Source: Actinomycetota bacterium
Lineage (GTDB): Bacteria; Actinomycetota; CADDZG01; WHSQ01
Direction: 5' to 3'
DNA length: 14,599 nt
Assembly (NCBI GenBank): GCA_019348445.1
Contig: JAHWJK010000033.1
Span: 1-14,599, forward strand
Part shown: in pieces, positions 1-6,167 of the stretch
How the letters are laid out: each line of letters opens with the position of its first letter
How positions within the stretch are numbered: the first letter of the stretch is position 1
Notes under the pieces: generated by a model
Database searches by the model: none
The model's input: the letters and a program-made list of their open reading frames with translations, nothing else
What the model was told of the DNA's origin: nothing
Made by a program: the position numbers and the translations under genes

Positions 1-788
1 TGGTGAAGGGCGGGGCCCAGAAGTTGACCGACGCACTGGTCGCTCACCTCGGAGAACTCGGAGGGGCCATCGAGACAGGCTCGGAGGTGCGCGACATCCG
101 AGACCTTCCTCCGGCGCGCGTCGTGCTGTTCGATGTAACGCCGCGGCAGCTCGTGGCGATCGCGGGTGATGAACTTCCTTCCAGATACGCAAACGCGATG
201 AAGCGGTTCCGCTACGGGCCCGGTGTCTTCAAGGTCGATTGGGCATTGACCGAGCCGGTGCCGTGGGCAGCCGAGCCGTGTCGTCGCGCCGGGACGGTGC
301 ATGTCGGAGGGAGCTTCGACGAGGTCGCGTCCGGTGAGGCAGCGGTGGTCTCCGGGCGCATCCCCGAGAGGCCGTTCGTCCTCGTTGCGCAACAAAGCCT
401 CTTCGATCGTCGCGCGCCCGACGGCAACCACACACTGTGGGGCTATTGCCATGTGCCTCATGGATCCGCCGTAGACATGACCGCCTCCATCGAGGCTCAG
501 ATAGAGCGATTCGCGCCCGGCTTCACGGACACGATCGTCGATCGTCACGTGATGAACGCTCCGGAGATGCAGCGATACAACGCGAACTACATCGGTGGAG
601 ACATCAATGGCGGGATGCAGAACCTGCGTCAGTTCCTCGGCCGGCCGGTCTTCCGGTGGGATCCGTACTCCACACCGAATGAACGAGTCTTCATCTGCTC
701 GTCGTCGACGCCGCCGGGCGGCGGGGTCCACGGGATGTGTGGTTACAACGCGGCGCGCGTCGCGATGAAGACGTTGGTCAAGAGCTAG
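1..788 (+). CDS. FAD-dependent oxidoreductase, phytoene-desaturase-like, C-terminal part (5' truncated by window)
   Basis: This reading frame is open from the first bases of the window. The GTG at 3 is probably an internal valine, because the text that follows (KGGAQKLTDAL, then GGAIETGSEV) is the mid-protein segment that precedes the FAD-side beta strand in phytoene desaturase and amine-oxidase-like flavoproteins. The N-terminal Rossmann GxGxxG motif would lie upstream of the window. Towards the C-terminus, SSSTPPGGGVHGMCGYNAAR (about residues 235-254 of the visible part) matches the conserved flavin-contacting end of this family, and KVDWALTEPVPW is typical of its central substrate domain. 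The family oxidises or isomerises lipid and polyene substrates; the actual substrate cannot be told from here. It converges on the PAS gene, with the two stop codons interlocked in one CTAG. Family assignment is confident, specific function is not. Confidence 0.85.
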   Translation, partial: VKGGAQKLTDALVAHLGELGGAIETGSEVRDIRDLPPARVVLFDVTPRQLVAIAGDELPSRYANAMKRFRYGPGVFKVDWALTEPVPWAAEPCRRAGTVHVGGSFDEVASGEAAVVSGRIPERPFVLVAQQSLFDRRAPDGNHTLWGYCHVPHGSAVDMTASIEAQIERFAPGFTDTIVDRHVMNAPEMQRYNANYIGGDINGGMQNLRQFLGRPVFRWDPYSTPNERVFICSSSTPPGGGVHGMCGYNAARVAMKTLVKS

Positions 789-1504
789 GCGTCCGCGCCG
801 CCCATGAACATGTGGCCGCGTACGAAATCGCCGGGTGCGAGAACGTCGCTCTGAGCGAGCATGTGATCGATCACCCGTTTCAGCTGACCCAGACCGGTCG
901 CCAGGGCGGCGTGACCCTTTTCCGTTTCTCCGCTGTCGAATGCGAGTTTCGCAACGACGAGCGCCTGGAGGACCTCGTCGTTGAGCTGGAGAGCCTGGCG
1001 TTTGAACGCCTCACTTTCACGGAGTCGTGATTCGAGCTCCGAGGCGTATCTCGTCGCGGTGATGTCTTCGACCATCCCGATCACGAAGCACGGTTGGCCC
1101 GATTCATCGCGCAGGAGCACGATCGTGAGGCGTCCCCACATCAGGTCGCCGTTCTTACGGAAGTACCGCTTGTCGAGTTGGTAGAAGTCGCGCTTACCTT
1201 CGACCAGCTCGCCGAAGAGTTGGAGGTCGGCCTCGCGATCGTCCGGATGCGTGATCTCGAGGATGCCGACTTCCATGAGCTCTTCCCTCGTGTACCCGAT
1301 CACTTCGACGAGGCTCGGGCTTACCGCGAGGACCTCTCCTTCGATGGTGCCGAAAAGGATCCCGATGCCCGCGACGTTGAACAATGCATCCCACCATTCG
1401 TCGCTCTCGCGCAACGCGGCCTGGACGCGGCCGAGATCTATCTCCTGGCCCGACAGGCGGTAGCGAGACAGCGCTCCTACGGCTTCGCTTCCGAACGGAG
1501 ACAT
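785..1504 (-). CDS. PAS-domain sensor protein with a histidine-kinase-like dimerisation helix but no kinase domain
   Basis: From the ATG at 1537 the protein would be 250 residues; from the ATG at 1504 it is 239. I prefer 1504 because a TAATCT -10 box lies directly against 1537, so transcription would begin inside the longer form, and GAAAG sits upstream of 1504. In 250-residue numbering a PAS fold spans about 45-160: GYTREEL, THPDD at 97-101, KRYFRKNGDLMWG, and a closing VEDIT. A charged, coiled-coil-like helix covers about 163-185. Then LNDEVLQALVVAKLA at 185-199 resembles the dimerisation helix of NarL/LuxR-type histidine kinases (HDxVxQ), but asparagine stands where the phosphorylated histidine should be. 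No ATPase domain follows; the protein ends about 50 residues later. It probably senses a ligand or redox state and acts through protein contacts rather than autophosphorylation. Target unknown. Confidence 0.85.
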   Translation of the reverse strand: MSPFGSEAVGALSRYRLSGQEIDLGRVQAALRESDEWWDALFNVAGIGILFGTIEGEVLAVSPSLVEVIGYTREELMEVGILEITHPDDREADLQLFGELVEGKRDFYQLDKRYFRKNGDLMWGRLTIVLLRDESGQPCFVIGMVEDITATRYASELESRLRESEAFKRQALQLNDEVLQALVVAKLAFDSGETEKGHAALATGLGQLKRVIDHMLAQSDVLAPGDFVRGHMFMGGADA

Positions 1505-1536
1505 CGTGCGCTTTCGGTCGAGGGGTCGGCGACGCA

Positions 1537-1543
1537 TAGATTA
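1537..1543. promoter_or_regulatory. Symmetric -10 element serving divergent genes (PAS protein and zinc-ribbon protein)
   Basis: The 7-mer TAGATTA reads as TAGATT on the plus strand (1537-1542) and TAATCT on the minus strand (1543-1538). Both fit the actinobacterial TAnnnT -10 consensus. The plus-strand box lies 8 bases before the ATG at 1551, which suggests a leaderless or nearly leaderless message. The minus-strand box would start RNA near 1531, giving a leader of about 27 bases to the ATG at 1504. No convincing -35 element is visible on either side. Inferred from spacing and symmetry only. Confidence 0.5.
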
Positions 1544-1550
1544 GGCGCGC

Positions 1551-1778
1551 ATGCCCTGCTACCGCTGCGACCGCGTGCAGACCGACCCGGGACCCGGGGC
1601 GGGACCGCCGTGGGCGCGCGGCATCGTTGACGGGACGCAGATCCTGATCTGTCCGGAATGTCAGGAGACGGATGCCGACTGGGTCTCGGACCTAGAGACA
1701 TGCCCGCGGTGTGGGAGCACGCGGCTCTCGATCGTCATGGGCTCACGCGTGTGCCGGCAGTGCAACAACGATTGGTGA
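1551..1778 (+). CDS. Small four-CxxC zinc-ribbon protein
   Basis: This is a 75-residue protein with four CxxC knuckles: C3/C6, C34/C37, C51/C54 and C68/C71. The pairs CPEC/CPRC and the flanking CYRC/CRQC are laid out as two zinc ribbons, or one ribbon with an outer pair. The acidic and aromatic stretch between them (DADWVSD) and the C-terminal CNNDW resemble small actinobacterial zinc-ribbon proteins of unknown role. The start at 1551 is favoured because the first cysteine pair begins at residue 3 and a -10 box ends 8 bases upstream. It is transcribed in the same direction as hisD, 75 bases downstream, but hisD seems to have its own promoter. It likely binds zinc, or a nucleic acid or protein through zinc; no specific function can be assigned. 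Confidence 0.8.
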   Translation: MPCYRCDRVQTDPGPGAGPPWARGIVDGTQILICPECQETDADWVSDLETCPRCGSTRLSIVMGSRVCRQCNNDW

Positions 1779-1797
1779 CTTTTCGGAAGTGACCACC

Positions 1798-1809
1798 CGC
1801 CCGCGGGCG
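1798..1809. repeat. Perfect 12-bp palindrome upstream of hisD
   Basis: CGCCCGCGGGCG is a perfect 12-base palindrome centred about 50 bases before the hisD start, and it ends 19 bases after the zinc-ribbon stop codon. It could be an operator for a repressor of the his operon, or the core of a short GC hairpin after the upstream gene. No T-tract follows, so an intrinsic terminator is unlikely. In high-GC DNA such palindromes also arise by chance. Confidence 0.3.
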
Positions 1810-1841
1810 AGAACAGGCGCGGAACGCCGGACGCCCCACCG

Positions 1842-1847
1842 TAGGCT
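1842..1847 (+). promoter_or_regulatory. Probable -10 box of a leaderless hisD promoter
   Basis: TAGGCT fits TAnnnT and ends exactly 6 bases before the hisD ATG, so transcription would start at or next to the A of ATG at 1854. No Shine-Dalgarno sequence precedes the ATG, which agrees with a leaderless message. A canonical -35 is not visible; GGAAC at 1821-1825 resembles the -35 of ECF sigma factors but is offered only as a possibility. A leaderless transcript leaves no room for a his leader peptide or transcription attenuator. Confidence 0.5.
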
Positions 1848-1853
1848 CCGCGG

Positions 1854-3149
1854 ATGCTGGAGTTGATCGATGGGCGCGAGACCCCGGGCGCGGTGTACGT
1901 CCCACGGCCGCAGCCGGTCGGGACCGGCTCGCCGAACGAGGACGTGCAAAGGATCGTCGAAGACGTTCGGCTGCGCGGAGACGCCGCCGTCGCCGAGCTG
2001 ACCGCGCGTCTCGACGGCACCCAGCTTGCGACAGAGCGGATACAGGTCGACGCCGAGACGATCTCGAAGGCCCGCCGGCTCGTGCGGCCCGAACTCATCG
2101 ATGCCATGGAGGTAGCCGCAGAACGGCTGCGCCGGACTTCCGAGAGGCAGCGGCGGGAGAGCTGGTTCGAACGCGGACCCGACGAGACGATCGGAGAGGT
2201 GGTTCGTCCTCTAAGGCGAGTAGGGATCTATGCCCCCGGCGGCAGAGCCGCCTATCCGTCGACGGTGATCATGGCGGCGGTGCCGGCGCGAGTCGCGGGG
2301 GTGGAGCAGATCGCGGTGGCGTCACCTCCCGGTCGCGACGGCGAGATCGCGGAGCCCGTTCTCGCCGCCTGTTCGGTCGCCGGCATCTCGGAGGTCTATC
2401 GCGTCGGCGGTGCCCAGGCGATCGCGGCGCTCGCCTACGGGACCGAGACGATCCGACCGGTCGACAAGATCGTCGGGCCCGGCAACGTCTACGTCACTCT
2501 TGCGAAGAGAGCGGTGCAGGGATGGGTCGGGGTCGATGCCGAAGCCGGACCCACCGAGATAGCGATCGTGGCCGACGCCACCGCTGATCCGACGGTGATC
2601 GCTCTCGACCTCATAGCGCAAGCGGAGCACGGCCCCCTCGGATCCCACGTGCTGATCACGTGGGCGCCGGACCTGCCGGACAAAGTCTTGGGTGCATTGG
2701 AGATCGAGGTCGCCAAGCACCGCCGCGCCGAGGACGTCGAGAACGCGCTCATCGAAGGGGGCCGCGCCGTGATCGTGCGCGATCTCGAACAAGCGATGGC
2801 GACGGTGAATCTCCTCGCGCCCGAACACGTACAGCTCGTCTTCGACGGCGCTCCCGATGCGCTCGATCAGGTGCGTAACGCCGGCGCCGTATTCATCGGG
2901 GCATATTCACCCGTCCCCGCGGGCGATTACGTCGCCGGGACGAACCACATCCTGCCCGCGGGCGGGACCGCGCGGTACGCATCGGGTCTCGGCGTCTCAG
3001 AGTTCACGAAGTCGATCTACGTCTGTGACCTCACCGCTGCGGCGCTCGAACGACTGGCGCCGCACATCGCCGCGTTCGCCACGGCCGAAGGGTTGGAGGC
3101 CCACGCGCGGGCGGTCGAAGCACGCCTCGAGCGAAGGCGCTTCGAGTGA
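1854..3149 (+). CDS. hisD: Histidinol dehydrogenase HisD
   Basis: This enzyme performs the last two steps of histidine synthesis, oxidising L-histidinol to L-histidine through the aldehyde with two NAD+. The 431-residue length is normal for the family. The zinc ligands seen by alignment to the E. coli enzyme are Q256 and H259 in AQAEHGPLGSH, D358 in AGDYVAGTNH, and H417 near the C-terminus. The catalytic pair E324-H325 lies in LAPEHVQL. The segment KIVGPGNVYVTLAKR at 205-219 is the family signature. The ATG at 1854 is chosen because a -10 box lies 6 bases upstream. It is the first gene of the his operon, and its end overlaps the hisC start by 4 bases (GTGA). The protein is cytoplasmic, probably a dimer as in the family. 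Identification is firm. Confidence 0.98.
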   Translation: MLELIDGRETPGAVYVPRPQPVGTGSPNEDVQRIVEDVRLRGDAAVAELTARLDGTQLATERIQVDAETISKARRLVRPELIDAMEVAAERLRRTSERQRRESWFERGPDETIGEVVRPLRRVGIYAPGGRAAYPSTVIMAAVPARVAGVEQIAVASPPGRDGEIAEPVLAACSVAGISEVYRVGGAQAIAALAYGTETIRPVDKIVGPGNVYVTLAKRAVQGWVGVDAEAGPTEIAIVADATADPTVIALDLIAQAEHGPLGSHVLITWAPDLPDKVLGALEIEVAKHRRAEDVENALIEGGRAVIVRDLEQAMATVNLLAPEHVQLVFDGAPDALDQVRNAGAVFIGAYSPVPAGDYVAGTNHILPAGGTARYASGLGVSEFTKSIYVCDLTAAALERLAPHIAAFATAEGLEAHARAVEARLERRRFE

Positions 3150-4213
3150 CGCGCTCGCCGCTGCCCGTCCGGCCCGACCTCGAATCGATGGCGCCTTACG
3201 TGTCTCCTCAGATGCCGGCTCGCTATCGCATGAACACGAACGAGACTCCGTATCCGCCCCCCGAGCGGCTGGTCGAGGAGGTGGCGGAACAGATCAAGAA
3301 GGTCGCGCTCAATCGTTATCCGGATCGCGATGCCACCGACCTGTTCGCGGCGATCGCAGGGCATGTGTCGTGGCCGAAGGAAGGGTTGTGGGTCGCGAAC
3401 GGCTCGAACGAGATCTTCATGCACCTCTTCCTCGCGTTCGGGGGGCCGGAGCGCACGACCGTGCTGTTCGAACCGACGTATGCGGTCCATTCGCTGATCC
3501 CTCGGATAGCCAACACCAAGGTCTTGCAGCTCCAACGTGGACGCGACTTCACGATCGACGTGGACGCAGCACTCGAGACGATCGAACGCGAGTCGCCGGA
3601 GGTCGTCATCGTGTGCTCGCCGAACAACCCGACGGGGATGTGCGAACCGCTCGACGTCACGACCGCGTTGATCGAGAACTCTCCCGGGATCGTCGTGGTC
3701 GATGAGGCCTATATCGAGTTCACCGACGAATCCAAAAGCGTGAGACGCCTGCTCGACACCCACGAGAACCTGGTATTGGTCAAGACGTTCTCCAAGGCGT
3801 GGCGCCTCGCCGGCGTTCGGATCGGTTACATGCTCGCGTCCCCGTCTTTGATTGAGGCTCTGGCGCGGGTTCGCCTGCCGTACCACCTCTCCGCCATCAC
3901 GCAGCTCGTCGGAGTCGCCGCGATCCGCCACGCGCACGAAACGCTCGACCTCACGAGAGCGATCGCGCTCGAACGCGATCGCATCGCGGATGGTCTCGAT
4001 CGCGCAGGGATCGTGAGTTATCCATCCGATGCGAACTTCGTTCTGTTCGAAGTCGACGACCCCGAACGTGTGTGGACGGACCTTCTCGCTCACGGTGTCT
4101 TGGTCCGCAACTATCAGGGCAACGAACGGCTGGCTCGATGCCTCCGCGTGACCGCGGGTCTCCCCGACGAGACCGACGCATTCCTCGATGCACTGCGTGA
4201 GGTGGTGGGATGA
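3146..4213 (+). CDS. hisC: Histidinol-phosphate aminotransferase HisC
   Basis: HisC is a fold-type I PLP enzyme that transfers an amino group from glutamate to imidazole-acetol phosphate, giving histidinol phosphate. The 355 residues match the family. Visible markers are N30-T31-N32-E33 near the N-terminus, SPNNPTG at 158-164, the cofactor-contacting D186 and Y189 in DEAYIEF, the PLP lysine K217 in TFSKAWRLAG, and R225 binding substrate carboxylate or phosphate. The GTG start at 3146 overlaps the hisD stop in GTGA, and the gene ends in an ATGA overlap with hisB, so it is translationally coupled on both sides. Aromatic aminotransferases of the same clade can look alike, but the operon position makes HisC the safe call. 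Confidence 0.97.
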   Translation: MTRSPLPVRPDLESMAPYVSPQMPARYRMNTNETPYPPPERLVEEVAEQIKKVALNRYPDRDATDLFAAIAGHVSWPKEGLWVANGSNEIFMHLFLAFGGPERTTVLFEPTYAVHSLIPRIANTKVLQLQRGRDFTIDVDAALETIERESPEVVIVCSPNNPTGMCEPLDVTTALIENSPGIVVVDEAYIEFTDESKSVRRLLDTHENLVLVKTFSKAWRLAGVRIGYMLASPSLIEALARVRLPYHLSAITQLVGVAAIRHAHETLDLTRAIALERDRIADGLDRAGIVSYPSDANFVLFEVDDPERVWTDLLAHGVLVRNYQGNERLARCLRVTAGLPDETDAFLDALREVVG

Positions 4214-4797
4214 GTCGGAGCGCGCGCATCGAACGTCGAACGAACGAGACGACGATCGTTGTCGACCTCGCTCTCGATGGCGGCACGGTCGCGGTCGCGA
4301 CCGGTGTTCCTTTCTTCGATCACATGCTCGACCAACTCGGTAAGCACGGGCGCTTCGGCCTCACGATAGAAGCAGAAGGCGATCTCGAGATCGATGCACA
4401 TCACACGGTCGAAGACGTTGGTATCGCTCTCGGCGAGGCTCTCGCCGAGGCCCTGGGCGACAAGCGCGGCATCTCGCGATACGGGCACGCACTCGTGCCG
4501 ATGGAGGAATCGCTCGCCCGCGTCGCTCTCGACATCTCGGGGCGGGCGCTCCTCGTCTACGACGCCGTGATCCCGGCCGAAACCGTCGGCCAGTACGAGA
4601 CGGGTCTGACGGAGGAATTCCTTCAGGCTCTGGCCCGCGCCGCAGGGCTGACGCTCCACGTGCATCTCGTCTACGGCCGGAACGGACACCACTCGACCGA
4701 AGCCATCTTTAAGGCGCTGAGCCGCGCGCTTTCGGACGCGGTGGCGCTCGATCCGCGCCTCGGTGACGACATCCCGTCGACCAAGGGTGTGCTCTGA
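4210..4797 (+). CDS. hisB: Imidazoleglycerol-phosphate dehydratase HisB (monofunctional)
   Basis: HisB removes water from imidazole glycerol phosphate to give imidazole-acetol phosphate, the substrate of HisC. At 195 residues it is the monofunctional type; there is no fused histidinol-phosphate phosphatase as in E. coli, so that phosphatase must be encoded elsewhere. The two metal-binding repeats are clear: DAHHTVEDVG with H64, H65 and E68, and GRNGHHSTEAIFKAL with H160, H161 and E164. GVPFFDHML at 32-40 and STKG near the C-terminus are also diagnostic. The family forms a 24-mer with manganese. Start ATG overlaps the hisC stop (ATGA); the stop TGA lies in a CTGA that I read as the start of hisH. 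Confidence 0.98.
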   Translation: MSRSARIERRTNETTIVVDLALDGGTVAVATGVPFFDHMLDQLGKHGRFGLTIEAEGDLEIDAHHTVEDVGIALGEALAEALGDKRGISRYGHALVPMEESLARVALDISGRALLVYDAVIPAETVGQYETGLTEEFLQALARAAGLTLHVHLVYGRNGHHSTEAIFKALSRALSDAVALDPRLGDDIPSTKGVL

Positions 4798-5378
4798 AAG
4801 TCGCCGTCCTCGACCACGGTATGGGCAACCTCCGCAGCGTTGCGAAGGCGCTCGAGGCCGCCGGTGCATCCGTTGTAGTGACGTCCGACCGCAGCGACGT
4901 CGATGATTGTGACGCGTTGTGCGTCCCGGGTCAGGGGATCTTCGGACGGTGCATGACAAACCTGGTGCGCAACGCGTTCGACGATGTCGTCCGCAGCTGG
5001 ATCGCCGCCGGGAAGCCGTACCTCGGGATCTGTCTCGGGATGCAGATCCTCTTCGATTCCAGTGAGGAGAACCCAGACGTCCGCGGGTTGGGGATCATCG
5101 CGGGGCGCGTCACGCGGCTCCCGTCGACGGTGCGCGTTCCGCACATCGGTTGGAACACCGTTGCCGGAACGGGCGGTGCGGATCCCGAGTACTTCTACTT
5201 CGACCATTCCTACGCGGCTCACCCCGACGACGACGCCGTGGTGGCGGGGTGGTGCGAACACGGAGAGCCCTTCGCCGCAACGATCCGAACCGGCTCTATC
5301 CTTGGGACCCAATTCCACCCCGAGAAAAGCGGACGCTCGGGGCTCGGCCTCCTCCGCGAATGGGGTGCTAACCAGTGA
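4794..5378 (+). CDS. hisH: Imidazole glycerol phosphate synthase glutaminase subunit HisH, probable CTG start
   Basis: HisH hydrolyses glutamine and channels the ammonia to HisF. The triad is C80 in GICLGMQ, H175 and E177 in QFHPEKS. The first ATG in frame, at 4821, would begin at MGNLRSV and delete the first beta strand (KVAVLDHG) that every class I amidotransferase of this family has. Upstream in frame there is no ATG, GTG or TTG close by, but CTG at 4794 forms a 4-base CTGA overlap with the hisB stop, exactly like the ATGA and GTGA overlaps at neighbouring junctions. This gives 194 residues starting (M)KVAVLDHGMGNL, a normal HisH N-terminus. The C-terminal end overlaps hisA by GTGA. Enzyme identity is certain; the CTG start is inferred. 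Confidence 0.95.
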   Translation: MKVAVLDHGMGNLRSVAKALEAAGASVVVTSDRSDVDDCDALCVPGQGIFGRCMTNLVRNAFDDVVRSWIAAGKPYLGICLGMQILFDSSEENPDVRGLGIIAGRVTRLPSTVRVPHIGWNTVAGTGGADPEYFYFDHSYAAHPDDDAVVAGWCEHGEPFAATIRTGSILGTQFHPEKSGRSGLGLLREWGANQ

Positions 5379-6151
5379 GCTTCACCGTGTTCCCTGCCGT
5401 CGATATCTCCGAGGGGAGATGCGTTCGCTTGTTGCAGGGACGCTTCGGCACCGAGACCGTTTATTCGGACGATCCGGTTCAGGTCGCGGTGGGATTCTCG
5501 TCGGCGGGCGCGCGCTGGCTGCACATCGTCGATCTCGACGGCGCGAAGACCGGCATCGCCGCGAACCGCGAGCTCGTGGTCGAAGTCGTGAAACGTGCGA
5601 GCTGTCCGGTACAGGCGGGTGGGGGAGTCCGCACGCGCGATGACGTCGAGGAGTTGCTGAGCGCGGGCGCTAATCGTGTTGTCCTCGGTACGTTCGCGCT
5701 CGAAGACCCCGATGCGGTCTCGGATATCTGCTCGAGGTTCGGACCCCGCATCACGGTCTCGTTGGACGCCAAGGGCGACGAGGTCGCGAGCCACGGGTGG
5801 ACCGTCGGGACCGGGATCCCGGTGCTCGAAGCCGTCGCGATGTTCGAGCAAGCAGGTTGCTCGTCGTTCGTCTACACGGACGTGAGCAGGGACGGCACGA
5901 TGCAGGGGCCGAACGTCGATGCCCTCGTGCGGTTGACGCAGGAGACCGAGCTGCCGATCGTCACGTCGGGCGGGATCAGCAATCTCGACGACCTGAAAAC
6001 GGTCGCCCGGCTCAAGCCGCTCGGGGTCGCCGGTGCCATCGTCGGCAGGGCGTTCTACGAACACAAGTTCACGATCTCGGAAGCGATGCTCGCGGCGGAC
6101 GAAGCTGCTGCCGGCAAGGACGAACCGCCCCTCGTCGAGCCCCGCTCTTAG
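5375..6151 (+). CDS. hisA: ProFAR isomerase HisA
   Basis: HisA is the (beta/alpha)8-barrel enzyme that converts ProFAR to PRFAR by an Amadori rearrangement. Catalytic D10 in FPAVDIS and D169 in YTDVSRDGT are present, as are D131, W142 and the two phosphate-binding glycine turns GGGVRT (82-87) and TSGGIS (197-202). In actinobacteria lacking trpF, the homologue PriA also isomerises phosphoribosylanthranilate and typically has SGGIR at the first turn; here it is GGGVR as in classical HisA, so I favour plain HisA. The GTG start at 5375 overlaps the hisH stop. The C-terminal about 15 residues, rich in A, E, K and P, run past the usual end of the barrel. Length is 258 residues. Confidence 0.95.
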   Translation: MSFTVFPAVDISEGRCVRLLQGRFGTETVYSDDPVQVAVGFSSAGARWLHIVDLDGAKTGIAANRELVVEVVKRASCPVQAGGGVRTRDDVEELLSAGANRVVLGTFALEDPDAVSDICSRFGPRITVSLDAKGDEVASHGWTVGTGIPVLEAVAMFEQAGCSSFVYTDVSRDGTMQGPNVDALVRLTQETELPIVTSGGISNLDDLKTVARLKPLGVAGAIVGRAFYEHKFTISEAMLAADEAAAGKDEPPLVEPRS

Positions 6152-6167
6152 TCCGGTCGTCCCGCTG

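Noticed and set aside
1094..1630. Plus-strand open frame (178 codons) opposite the PAS gene and crossing the zinc-ribbon start
   Set aside because: It covers both the PAS frame and the divergent promoter, and its protein shows no motif; the PAS and CxxC proteins are clearly real.
3017..4093. Long minus-strand open frame (358 codons) opposite hisC
   Set aside because: Arg/Asp/Val-rich shadow typical of high-GC DNA opposite a real gene; hisC on the plus strand has every family motif.
6033..6167. Upstream extension of the hisF frame to the ATG at 6033
   Set aside because: It would overlap hisA by about 120 bases and add 45 non-homologous residues; numbering of D11, E46, K99 and D130 fits the start at 6168.
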